Origin: JACNJF01 sp050288105
Lineage (GTDB): Bacteria; Pseudomonadota; Gammaproteobacteria; GCA-001735895
NCBI GenBank assembly: GCA_050288105.1
Contig: JBNKDE010000003.1
Coordinates: 1 to 64,000 of the forward strand
Direction of reading: 5' to 3'
Length of the DNA: 64,000 nucleotides
Shown here: one piece after another, positions 42,737-51,011 of the stretch
Layout of the letters: the number at the start of each line of letters is the position of its first letter
Position numbering within the stretch: the first letter of the stretch is position 1
Made by a program: the position numbers and the translations under genes
Notes under the pieces: model-generated
The model's input: the letters and a program-made list of their open reading frames with translations, nothing else
Database searches by the model: none
Told to the model about the DNA's origin: nothing

Positions 42737-42844
42737 GAGCTGTTACGAGTTTGTTTTGGTTTTCGAAGAAACTTGTCAAGGCTTTGTACTGTCTACACCA
42801 GACAAAGACCTTCCGTATCATAATTCCTTAATCATGGACAAGCT

Positions 42845-43957
42845 ATGAAAAATAACCTGAATCACCTCAAGCAGCTCGGCCAGAGTATCTGGCTGGATTT
42901 TATTGATCGCAGCATTATGTCAGATGGCACATTGAGCGAATTAATTCAGCGTGATGATCTGGCAGGCCTCACCTCTAACCCTGCGATTTTTGAAAAAGCC
43001 ATCTCTCAGGACAAGGCCTATACCGATGATATCCATCGATTGAATCAGCAGGAAATCAATGCGCAATCGATTTATGACACCCTGGTGTTAGAAGATATCG
43101 GACGAGCTGCAGATTTATTCCTGCCGGTACACCAGGCCACTCAGGGGCGTGATGGTTATGTCAGTATCGAAGTCTCTCCACTACTGGCGCGCGATACGCA
43201 GGGTTCTATCGCCGAGGCGCGCGAGCTGTGGGCAAGCCTGAAACGTCCCAATATCATGATCAAAATCCCCGGTACCGAGCAGGGTTTACCCGCGATTGGC
43301 GAGCTACTGTCACAGGGGATTAATGTTAATGTGACGTTGCTATTTTCGGTACAGCGTTACGCGCAGGTGCTGGAAACCTATGTACAGGCGCTGGAGCAGA
43401 GACTGGTAAAAGGTCTGCCACTGGATAATGTGGCGTCGGTTGCGAGCTTCTTTCTCAGTCGTATCGATGTCAGCATTGATGCAATGCTGGACGATATACA
43501 GCAAAAGAACAATGCAGATAGCGCACATGACCTGCGCGGGCGCGCTGCAATCGCCAGCGCTGCTTTAGCCTACCAGCATTATCTAAAAGTGATACAAAGC
43601 GAGCGCTGGAAAAAGCTTGCCGATAATGGAGCCAAAGTGCAGCGCCTGTTATGGGCCAGTACGGGAACCAAGGACCCCTCCTACAGCGACGTTAAATACG
43701 TCGAAGCGCTAATTGCTGCGGACACGGTAAACACCTTACCGAGAGAAACGCTGGATGCCTATCGCGAGCATGGTGAACCGCAGTTGCGCATTGAACAGTC
43801 TATGTCAGATGCTGAGCAGGTTATTGCCCAGCTAACCGAGCTGGGGATTGATATCGCACAAATAATGCAGCAACTGGAAGAAGAAGGTATTAAGAAGTTT
43901 ATCGAACCCTATCGCAAGATCTTAACGACTCTGGATCGCATTCGCGAGGCGGGATAA
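42845..43957 (+). CDS. tal: Transaldolase
   Basis: Pentose-phosphate pathway enzyme exchanging a three-carbon unit between sugar phosphates. The 370-residue product is the long transaldolase form that is common in organisms with a tal-zwf operon. Motifs: GLTSNPAIFEKAI near the N-terminus, Schiff-base lysine in NIMIKIPGT, INVNVTLLFSVQRY and SVASFFLSRIDV. It ends 3 bases before zwf begins, so the two are co-translated. Confidence 0.95.
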   Translation: MKNNLNHLKQLGQSIWLDFIDRSIMSDGTLSELIQRDDLAGLTSNPAIFEKAISQDKAYTDDIHRLNQQEINAQSIYDTLVLEDIGRAADLFLPVHQATQGRDGYVSIEVSPLLARDTQGSIAEARELWASLKRPNIMIKIPGTEQGLPAIGELLSQGINVNVTLLFSVQRYAQVLETYVQALEQRLVKGLPLDNVASVASFFLSRIDVSIDAMLDDIQQKNNADSAHDLRGRAAIASAALAYQHYLKVIQSERWKKLADNGAKVQRLLWASTGTKDPSYSDVKYVEALIAADTVNTLPRETLDAYREHGEPQLRIEQSMSDAEQVIAQLTELGIDIAQIMQQLEEEGIKKFIEPYRKILTTLDRIREAG

Positions 43958-43960
43958 GCC

Positions 43961-45490
43961 ATGCAGGAGTCACCTGCTTTAACCATGCCTGAGAGCGCGA
44001 CTCTGGTACTTTTTGGTGCGATGGGCGATCTCGCCTGGCGTCTGGTAGGACCGGCGATCTACGATCTGTACTGTAAAGCGCAGTCACCCGCTAGCTTCCG
44101 TTTGTTAGGTGTTGATCGGTCTGTCGATAAGCAGCAACTGAGCGCAAGACTACGTGACAGCGCGCAGCGCTTTAGTCAAGCAACCGATTTTGATGATGCC
44201 AGCTGGAGCGAGTTTGCAAATTGCATAGACAGCTACCAGATGGATATGAATGATTCGGCAGCATATGGCGAACTGAAAAATCGGCTGGCGCAATCTGGGC
44301 AATCATCTGCTGAAACCATTGTGTTTTATCTTGCGATTCCTCCCCAGTTGTTTGCTGCAGTTGCCGGCGGTCTGGCTACAGCAGGTCTGGCCGAGGATCG
44401 CGAACGCATGCGTGTGGTGGTTGAGAAGCCGCTAGGTCATGACCTGCAATCCTTCAGGACCATTAACCAGACCCTGACGAAGTATTTTGAGGAAAAGCAG
44501 ATATTCCGCATGGATCATTTCCTTGGCAAGGAGACCGTGCAAAACATCCTCGCGTTACGCTTTGCCAACCCTATATTCGAGCCGATCTGGAATCGACGCT
44601 ATATCGATCACATTGCTATTACGGTTGCCGAAACGCTCGGTGTCGAACATCGCGCTGGTTACTATGAACAGGCCGGTGCGCTGCGCGACATGGTGCAAAA
44701 TCATTTGATGCAACTGATGTGCCTGGTGGCGATGGAGCCACCGGTAGCCTACGATGCGGATGATATCCGTAATAGGAAACTCGATGTACTGCTGGCCTGC
44801 CGCAAGATTTCGCCTGAGCGAATTTCCGATAGTGCGGTACGCGGGCAGTATGATACAGGCTGGATCGAAGGGCAGAAGGTAGTGCGATATCGAGATGAAC
44901 CGGGCATTGCGAAAAAATCCAATACCGAAACTTTTGCTGCGCTCAGGCTGTGGGTGGATAACTGGCGCTGGCAGGGTGTGCCTATCTACCTGCGTACCGG
45001 CAAACGTATGACGCAGGCGGTGTCCGAGATATCGATCCGTTTTCGCGATGTCCCGCATAATGCGTTTCCTGCCGTTACCGGCCTTAACACCGAACCGGTA
45101 CGTCTGGTGATCCAGATTCAACCGCAGCAGGGTGTGATTCTCAAATTCATGGCCAAGGAGCCGGGTACGCCGTTACGCCTGCGCCCGGTGGATATGCGTT
45201 TTTCCTACAGCGATGCTTTTGAAGTCGCATCCCCCAGCGCTTATGAAACCCTGCTGCATGATGTGCTGCAAGGCGATGCAACGCTATTTATGCGCAGTGA
45301 TCAGGTTGAGGCGGCCTGGGCCTTGCTGCAGCCAGTACTGGATGCCTGGGCGCAGAATCCGGCTTCAGATTTCCCCAACTATCGTGCTGGTAGCTGGGGT
45401 CCGGAAGCCGCTGAACGCCTGGTGGCAAGCGAGGGACACGCCTGGCTCACGCCGACTAACTGGGTGCCGCGCGTCTCTGAATCTGACTAA
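43961..45490 (+). CDS. zwf: Glucose-6-phosphate dehydrogenase
   Basis: First enzyme of the oxidative pentose phosphate pathway, giving NADPH. 509 residues. Nucleotide loop LFGAMGDLAWR (usually GASGDLAKR), active-site RMDHFLGKETVQN with catalytic His, and RNRYIDHIAI-like WNRRYIDHIAITVAETLGVE are recognisable. The N-terminal loop has Trp where Lys or Arg is usual; Arg follows. The family call is safe. Coenzyme preference cannot be read off. It lies between tal and a glucoamylase gene in the same operon. Confidence 0.95.
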   Translation: MQESPALTMPESATLVLFGAMGDLAWRLVGPAIYDLYCKAQSPASFRLLGVDRSVDKQQLSARLRDSAQRFSQATDFDDASWSEFANCIDSYQMDMNDSAAYGELKNRLAQSGQSSAETIVFYLAIPPQLFAAVAGGLATAGLAEDRERMRVVVEKPLGHDLQSFRTINQTLTKYFEEKQIFRMDHFLGKETVQNILALRFANPIFEPIWNRRYIDHIAITVAETLGVEHRAGYYEQAGALRDMVQNHLMQLMCLVAMEPPVAYDADDIRNRKLDVLLACRKISPERISDSAVRGQYDTGWIEGQKVVRYRDEPGIAKKSNTETFAALRLWVDNWRWQGVPIYLRTGKRMTQAVSEISIRFRDVPHNAFPAVTGLNTEPVRLVIQIQPQQGVILKFMAKEPGTPLRLRPVDMRFSYSDAFEVASPSAYETLLHDVLQGDATLFMRSDQVEAAWALLQPVLDAWAQNPASDFPNYRAGSWGPEAAERLVASEGHAWLTPTNWVPRVSESD

Positions 45491-45516
45491 TAACAAACTG
45501 CTTGAAAGGAAAAATC

Positions 45517-47883
45517 ATGGCTGACGAAAATCATCCCGATCACGCACATGGCGCACCGGGTATTGGACTGAACTGGAGTAGTGCGAACAAACAGGCCGTA
45601 GGGACCACGCTGGGTGCGTCTCGGGTCTGGTTCACCATTGGTAGCGGTATCCTCAACGAAGTTTATTACCCGCGTATCGATATCCCGCAGATACGCGATA
45701 TGGGTTTTATTATCGCCGATGGTAAGGGTTTCTGGGTCGAGCTAAAAACCCTGCAGGACTGCACGGTGGAATTCCACGATGCCGGTGTGCCAGCGATGCG
45801 CATTGTGCATCGTCATCCACGCTTCACCTTCACCCAGCGCCTGGTGGCGGAGCCAAACCGCGATGTGCTACTACTTGAGATACATCTTGAAGGTGACGAA
45901 ACCCTGAAACCTTATGTGCTGCTAGCACCGCATCTGGGTGGCACTGGCAATAACAATGACGCGCAGGCCTGCGAGTTCCATGGGCAGCGCATTTTGTGGG
46001 CTAAGCAGGGACCGTTTGGATTAGCACTAGCTGCAGTCGATGAACATCAGCAGGATGCGCTGGGTAAAGTCAGTGCCGGTTACTGTGGCTATTCCGATGG
46101 CTGGCAGGATTTTAATCACAATGGCGCGATGCACTGGCAGTATCGAAATGCGGGCCCCGGCAATGTTGCGCTGACCGGTGAATTGCCACCAAAGGCCTGG
46201 CTGGGACTGGGTTTTTCAACGAGTCGCGAAGCGGCTGGGGTGCTGGCCCGCACTGCATTGCTACAACCTTTCGACATGATCTGGCAGCAACAGATTGAGC
46301 ATTGGCAAAGCTGGCACGATAGCTGTCGCATCTATCAGGATGCCACCACGCATGCGGTTTTTTCCAGGGCGTTGTACGATCAGCTTAAGCTGAGTGCCAT
46401 GGTGCTGCGCACTCATCAGGACCAGACTTTTCGCGGCGCGATGGTTGCCAGCCTGAGCATTCCCTGGGGAGAGAGTGGCGCCGAGCGCCCCGGCTACCAT
46501 CTGGTGTGGCCGCGCGACCTGGTGGAATCGGCCGGTGCGCTGCTGGCGTTAGGGGCCGAAGTGGAAGCGCGCGAAATCCTGCGCTATCTGATCGCAACCC
46601 AGCATCATGATGGTCGATGGGCGCAGAACCAGTGGCTCGGCGGCAAACCCTTCTGGACAGGCATACAGCTCGATGAAATCGCATTTCCAGTACTACTGGC
46701 CGGAACACTGGCTGACCGCGATGCACTGGATGGCATAGAGGTCGGCGATATGGTGCGACGCGCACTCGGATTTTTACTCACTCACGGTCCGGTCAGTCCG
46801 CAGGATCGCTGGGAGGAAAACAGCGGGGTGAACACCTTCACTTTGTCGGTTTGCATTGCTGCACTGGTATCCGGCGCCCGATTTTTATCGGCGTCCGCAG
46901 AAGCGCATGTGCTCGAAATCGCCGATTACTGGAATGCCCGTATCGAAGACTGGACGACGGTATACGACACCGAGCTGGCGCACCGTTATGGCATCAATGG
47001 CTATTATATTCGTATCATGCCCGAGGGCGCGGTGACCGATGACAGCGTTTTGTCGCGCGTCATGGAGATCAAGAATCGGCATGACAATCCAGCGCTAAGC
47101 GCCGAAGAACAGGTCGGCGGCGATTTCCTGCAGTTGGTACGTTATGGGTTACGCGACGCTAACGATCCGTTAATCAGTGATACCGTATTGCTGCTCGACC
47201 AGCTGCTGCGCAAGGATCTTGCACAGGGTCCCTGCTGGTATCGATATACCGGCGATGGTTATGGCGAGCATGCCGATGGCAACCCCTACGATGGAAGCGG
47301 CGTGGGCCGCCTGTGGCCGCTGTTAACCGGCGAGCGGGGGCATTACGAACTCATCCGTGGCGAAGATGCCATGCCTTACCTGCAGGCGATGCTGGATATG
47401 GCCGATGAAGCGGGCATGATGCCAGAGCAGGTCTGGGATGGGGATGCGATAATAGAAAAAGGCCTGGTTTCCGGTAGACCCACCGGTTCAGCGATGCCAT
47501 TGGCCTGGACTCATGCCGAATATATCAAGCTTGCCTGTTCCATCCTCAAGGGCAGGCCGGTGGATCGCCCCGAGCCATTGTGGGCGCGTTACCATGGCAA
47601 ACGCCCGCAGACCTATGTCTGGTACTGGTCAACACAAATGCCAATCAAGGTTTTACCTCAAGGTATGCGATTGGGTTTTTGCCTGGCTAAAGCTGCCCGC
47701 ATCCAGTGGAAAACTGATATCACGGATTATCAGGAGCTGGCAACGGTCGAGCTCGAACTGGGTGTGCATATCGCTCGTCTCCCTTTAACAGAGGACTCTG
47801 CCAGATCAATTAGCTTCAGGCTTTACGGTGACGGATGGGATGACCAGATCGAGTACCAGATCAGCATAAACGAAGCGCACTAG
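45517..47883 (+). CDS. GH15 glucoamylase/glucodextranase-like enzyme
   Basis: 788-residue enzyme that frees glucose from the ends of alpha-glucans. An N-terminal beta-sandwich (about 1-270) is of glucodextranase type, followed by the GH15 alpha/alpha barrel: GYHLVWPRDLVESAGALLAL, GGKPFWTGIQLDEIAFPVLL with the general acid Glu in the usual place, and RPTGSAMPLAWTHAEYIKL near the end. No signal peptide, so it probably acts on internal glycogen. ATG 45517 follows AAAGGA; a TTG 15 bases earlier is less likely. Its stop codon overlaps that of the convergent hspQ (CTAG). Confidence 0.92.
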   Translation: MADENHPDHAHGAPGIGLNWSSANKQAVGTTLGASRVWFTIGSGILNEVYYPRIDIPQIRDMGFIIADGKGFWVELKTLQDCTVEFHDAGVPAMRIVHRHPRFTFTQRLVAEPNRDVLLLEIHLEGDETLKPYVLLAPHLGGTGNNNDAQACEFHGQRILWAKQGPFGLALAAVDEHQQDALGKVSAGYCGYSDGWQDFNHNGAMHWQYRNAGPGNVALTGELPPKAWLGLGFSTSREAAGVLARTALLQPFDMIWQQQIEHWQSWHDSCRIYQDATTHAVFSRALYDQLKLSAMVLRTHQDQTFRGAMVASLSIPWGESGAERPGYHLVWPRDLVESAGALLALGAEVEAREILRYLIATQHHDGRWAQNQWLGGKPFWTGIQLDEIAFPVLLAGTLADRDALDGIEVGDMVRRALGFLLTHGPVSPQDRWEENSGVNTFTLSVCIAALVSGARFLSASAEAHVLEIADYWNARIEDWTTVYDTELAHRYGINGYYIRIMPEGAVTDDSVLSRVMEIKNRHDNPALSAEEQVGGDFLQLVRYGLRDANDPLISDTVLLLDQLLRKDLAQGPCWYRYTGDGYGEHADGNPYDGSGVGRLWPLLTGERGHYELIRGEDAMPYLQAMLDMADEAGMMPEQVWDGDAIIEKGLVSGRPTGSAMPLAWTHAEYIKLACSILKGRPVDRPEPLWARYHGKRPQTYVWYWSTQMPIKVLPQGMRLGFCLAKAARIQWKTDITDYQELATVELELGVHIARLPLTEDSARSISFRLYGDGWDDQIEYQISINEAH

Positions 47884-48209
47884 TTATTCGCTTCTGCGCG
47901 CAAATACCGGCCATGTTCAAAGCGGGAAAAGAAATGTCCTATCATTGGGTGAGCAATCGGTTTCTGATCGTCATCATGCTCGAGGTTACGTTCTGCAACA
48001 TAAGTTGAGTGGTCGCTCCCATCGACCAGAACATGATACCAGGGCTTGTCTTTGGGCGGACGTGATCTGGCGACATTATCATACCAGGCATCGCTGCCCT
48101 GAAATGTCTGGTCAACATCGACAATCACACCGCGATAGTCAAACAGGCGGTGGTGCACCAGTTCACCAACGTAGTATTGTGTTTTTGTAATACCGATCAC
48201 TTCACCCAT
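47880..48209 (-). CDS. hspQ: Heat shock protein HspQ (YccV/hemimethylated DNA-binding domain)
   Basis: 109-residue protein with the YccV-like domain: QYYVGELVHHRLFDYRGVIV, DVDQTFQGSD, KDKPWYHVLVDGSDHSTYVA, and a C-terminal HPMIGHFFSRF. In E. coli HspQ is a heat-induced protein that binds hemimethylated oriC DNA and serves as a Lon substrate and enhancer. ATG 48209 follows GGGAG; a GTG 18 bases further upstream is possible. Convergent with the GH15 gene, sharing 4 bases of stop codons. Confidence 0.9.
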   Translation of the reverse strand: MGEVIGITKTQYYVGELVHHRLFDYRGVIVDVDQTFQGSDAWYDNVARSRPPKDKPWYHVLVDGSDHSTYVAERNLEHDDDQKPIAHPMIGHFFSRFEHGRYLRAEANN

Positions 48210-48500
48210 AGTCTTAGCTCCCGTCACAATTCTGCCTGGAACATAAGTAGCACTAAGGCATCATCTTCCTGCGTATGTAAAAGGATAAATGATCCTGTTA
48301 ACGATTTAGCTGCACTCATTAAGTGGACTTGCTGAAAGGGCTAAAGTTCTGTGTAACGCGTTAGATTTCCATATGAGCCCAGTTAATGGTTTACCTGATT
48401 ACCCACCAAACTCACCCAACTCTTTAACGTTTAGGTGTTAGTATTTTCTGGTGGCGTAGGGTTTCATACGCAAATGCTGTCTGGTCTTTGTAGCTAAAAG
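48210..48500. other. Intergenic stretch upstream of hspQ, no gene seen
   Basis: Nothing recognisable beyond the presumed hspQ promoter region. Short overlapping frames exist but none has a ribosome site or family likeness. Confidence 0.4.
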
Positions 48501-48515
48501 CGTGCAGGCGTACGA

Positions 48516-48545
48516 GCCCCTTTCTTTTGCGCGCCCAAAAGAAAG
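48516..48545. repeat. Inverted repeat CTTTCTTTTG
   Basis: CTTTCTTTTG and CAAAAGAAAG face each other across six bases (GCGCGC). This A/G-rich palindrome with a trailing AGGCGAAAGAAAAAGGCGCC is reminiscent of intergenic repeats common in beta- and gammaproteobacterial genomes. Confidence 0.55.
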
Positions 48546-48588
48546 AGGCGAAAGAAAAAGGCGCCCCGCTGTAGCGGCCTGCGGCTTC

Positions 48589-48742
48589 CCGAAAATCGAA
48601 CCATTTAGCAAGGCACGGACAGACTCGCATCTCGATAATAGCTCCTGCATTATTCTACCTGCGGGCTTCCATGCCCTTGCCGCTCGACTGTCCTCAGCGC
48701 ACCTCCCTGTGCGCTGACCTTACTAAATGGCCCAATTTTCGG
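48589..48742. repeat. Long imperfect palindrome, 154 bases
   Basis: The 25-base ends 48589-48613 and 48718-48742 are inverted repeats of each other with about five mismatches (CCATTTAG against CTAAATGG; GAAAAT against ATTTTC). Inside lies a perfect hairpin, AGCGCAC-CTCCCT-GTGCGCT, at 48696-48715. It could be a MITE-like element or a structured RNA. Short reading frames across it look artefactual. Confidence 0.6.
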
Positions 48743-49047
48743 CACTCCAGAAGGGGAGATAAAACCAGCAGTTGAATTCACGTTTAGTCTTCATTGCCGA
48801 AACCAGTAAAGGTTAGACGCTTCGGGTGATTCGGAACTTAAGCTGTCAAACTTCACAGCATCGTTGCAATAGATGGGTAATCAGTTAATTTTTTATTTAA
48901 CGCCTGCCCTTTACTACCTCGCCCTGGCGAGCCATTCCCAGCTTTACTAATCCCTGAATCAATAAATGTAATTGGATTTAAGCGCATCGACCCACCACAA
49001 TGCGCATTCAATTTTATTCTAAGAAAAACTTCATTGAGGACGACAAT

Positions 49048-49689
49048 ATGAAACTGATTTTATTAGGTGCTCCGGGCGCCGGTAAAGGAACCGTAGCCAA
49101 ACTGTTAACCCAGATTGATGGCTCCGTACAAATCTCAACCGGTGACATCCTGCGTGCCGCAGTAGCTGCCGGTAGCGAGCTGGGCAAGAAAGCCGAAGCT
49201 GCAATGAAAGCAGGCGATCTGGTCTCTGACGACTTAATCATGGGCATCATGGGTGAGCGCCTGAAAGAAGACGATTGCAAAAACGGATACCTGCTGGACG
49301 GCTTCCCGCGTACCATCCCCCAGGCTGAAGCATTAAAAGTTTTACTCGAAGGCATGGGCGAAAAACTCGATGCCGTGGTCAACATTGACGTACCGCGCGA
49401 TGTCATCCTGGACCGCCTGACCACTCGTCGCACCTGTACCGATTGTGGCGCTATCTACAATGTAAAATCCAACCCACCCAAAGAAGAAGGCAAATGCGAT
49501 AAATGTGGTGGCCCCGTTGTGCAACGTGATGATGAAACCGAAGAAGCGATCAGCAATCGCCTCGATGTTTACAATGAAAAAACTGCGCCACTAGCAGGCT
49601 TCTACGAAAAAGAAGGCATGCTGCTGACCGTCAGCGCAACTTCCAGTGAAACGGTTATTGATGCGATCAAGAGCAAGATTGGTATCTAA
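49048..49689 (+). CDS. adk: Adenylate kinase
   Basis: Essential enzyme interconverting ATP, ADP and AMP. 213 residues. P-loop GAPGAGKGT at 7-15, AMP-binding segment GYLLDGFPRTIPQA, and a lid with four cysteines (CTDCG and CDKCGG) that should bind zinc. Most enteric adenylate kinases lack those cysteines. ATG 49048 follows GAGGA and starts the P-loop strand correctly; in-frame codons from 49000 would add 16 unsupported residues. Confidence 0.95.
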   Translation: MKLILLGAPGAGKGTVAKLLTQIDGSVQISTGDILRAAVAAGSELGKKAEAAMKAGDLVSDDLIMGIMGERLKEDDCKNGYLLDGFPRTIPQAEALKVLLEGMGEKLDAVVNIDVPRDVILDRLTTRRTCTDCGAIYNVKSNPPKEEGKCDKCGGPVVQRDDETEEAISNRLDVYNEKTAPLAGFYEKEGMLLTVSATSSETVIDAIKSKIGI

Positions 49690-49713
49690 ATCCTGTTCCT
49701 TTAAGTCATAACT

Positions 49714-49737
49714 AAGCCGACTTTTGTCGGCTTTTTT
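49714..49737 (+). terminator. Rho-independent terminator of adk
   Basis: AAGCCGAC, loop TTTT, GTCGGCTT followed by four more T. It lies 25 bases past the adk stop codon. Confidence 0.92.
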
Positions 49738-50046
49738 ATGATTTTTTTAAACACGAAAGACACGAAGAAAGAAAACAAAAGCTATGGATCAATTCTTTTA
49801 TTATCGATTGATTTCGCAGGTGGACCGGGCATAGATTTTTTTATTATGGCTATTCGACACTGGATCGATTAACGGCAAGAATGTGCTAATTGCTGTTATT
49901 GAAGATATCAGTTCTTCTTTTCACAATTGGTTATTCCAGCCAATTAATGATGGTATTTCGCATAGTTTGACCAGCCCCTTCTAATAGAGTTATTCTTTCG
50001 AGAATTGCCCAGGCTCATATAAAATAGAAAGGGAAAAAAATAACTA
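49738..50046. other. AT-rich stretch without gene
   Basis: No supported gene. It begins with ACACGAAAGACACGAAG, a direct repeat of the CACGAA(A)GA type that also appears as ACCACGAAGAACGCC at 19742 and as TTCGTGGTTAATG near 50942; this may be an intergenic repeat fragment. Confidence 0.35.
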
Positions 50047-50232
50047 ATGGATAATCAATTAGATAGCTTGAAAACTCCGCTCAACAAAAGATATTCCCGA
50101 TTAAATCAATCGTTAAGTTACATTTCATTTCTAGCATTAATATCGAGTCTGTTTTTAAGATTGATGGGACAGTCTTCTTTTGAGATAGGCAGTTTCCGCC
50201 TATCTAGTTCAACAGAGAAAATGTCTATTTAG
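50047..50232 (+). CDS. Possible small membrane protein, 61 residues
   Basis: Short frame with one hydrophobic stretch (YISFLALISSLFLRLM) and an AAAGGGAAAA ribosome-like site. Its 3' part overlaps a hairpin (AGATAGGC / GCCTATCT at about 50181-50203), so the coding status is doubtful. Confidence 0.3.
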   Translation: MDNQLDSLKTPLNKRYSRLNQSLSYISFLALISSLFLRLMGQSSFEIGSFRLSSSTEKMSI

Positions 50233-50248
50233 CTGTTAGTAAGTTGAA

Positions 50249-50710
50249 ATGAAACCAGAAATCTTCAAATTTGCTTTATCTTTACTACTAGCGGGGTGTA
50301 GCGATAAGCAGGAAATTTATAGTTCAGTAAATATTCCCGTTATCAGCGAGTGCCGAGAAAATTTGGTTTTATCTCGCGATAAGGGCGTTAGTGAAAAGAA
50401 CATAAAATGGAACATAATCGAGTTATCAGATAATTTTCCTCGTAGTTACTTCCCTAATTTAGAGGGTGTAGCAGTCATAAACAGTATTACATCAACCTTT
50501 GATGAGGAAAGAATACTGGCTCACTATGTCAATAAGGTATTTCTACAGTGTTATCCTTCGTCGTCGACAGAGTTTGAGAAGTCAGAACTAGGATCAAACT
50601 TTAACTTATGGGTCGATGCGTATCGAAAGCGTAATAATTTAAAGGCTGAATATCTGGTTCTTAAAGGAGCAAAAGTTGAGCTTTATTTTAAAGATGCGCC
50701 TACGAAATAA
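50249..50710 (+). CDS. Cassette lipoprotein, unknown function
   Basis: 153-residue lipoprotein: KFALSLLLAGCSD carries a lipobox LAGC. The mature part has no recognised domain (WNIIELSDNFPRSYFPNLEG, VNKVFLQCYPSSS). It is AT-rich like the genes of the 20-25 kb array, is preceded by a GTTAGTA core-like site at 50235 and followed by an attC-like site, so it is probably an isolated integron cassette. Confidence 0.7.
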   Translation: MKPEIFKFALSLLLAGCSDKQEIYSSVNIPVISECRENLVLSRDKGVSEKNIKWNIIELSDNFPRSYFPNLEGVAVINSITSTFDEERILAHYVNKVFLQCYPSSSTEFEKSELGSNFNLWVDAYRKRNNLKAEYLVLKGAKVELYFKDAPTK

Positions 50711-50713
50711 AAC

Positions 50714-50791
50714 TTATAACAAGGCAAATCACACGGATGCCAAAACCGCCGTTTCACTCTGGTTTTGTCCCCGGTGTTTGCGGCGTTGAAA
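50714..50791 (+). other. Isolated attC-like site
   Basis: Inverse core TTATAAC (50714-50720) and core GTTGAAA (50785-50791) enclose arms GCAAATCACACGG / CCGGTGTTTGC with unpaired bases and an inner stem CCAAAACC / GGTTTTG. It lies 26 kb from the main array. Confidence 0.7.
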
Positions 50792-51011
50792 AGGCTGCGT
50801 AGGCTCGACAACGACTATTAATACTCAAAACCAAAATGTCTGTTTACCGGTCATTACTACCCATTAAATAAAACAACCAGGAACCCTGAACCGTGGGGTT
50901 GAAATGGAAGAACAAGAAAAGTAAACATCGAATGTTAACCTTCGTGGTTAATGTAATAGTTACAGTTCAAGTCCTTGCATTAGCAGCGCAAAACTAAAAA
51001 TATTTCCAGTC

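Noticed and set aside
44555..45121. 188-codon minus-strand frame antisense to zwf
   Set aside because: Antisense shadow of a well-conserved enzyme; no ribosome site or motif.
48424..48717. Three overlapping frames of 68-71 codons on both strands
   Set aside because: They lie across the palindromic repeat, have no ribosome sites and low-complexity Arg/Lys-rich products; typical repeat artefacts.
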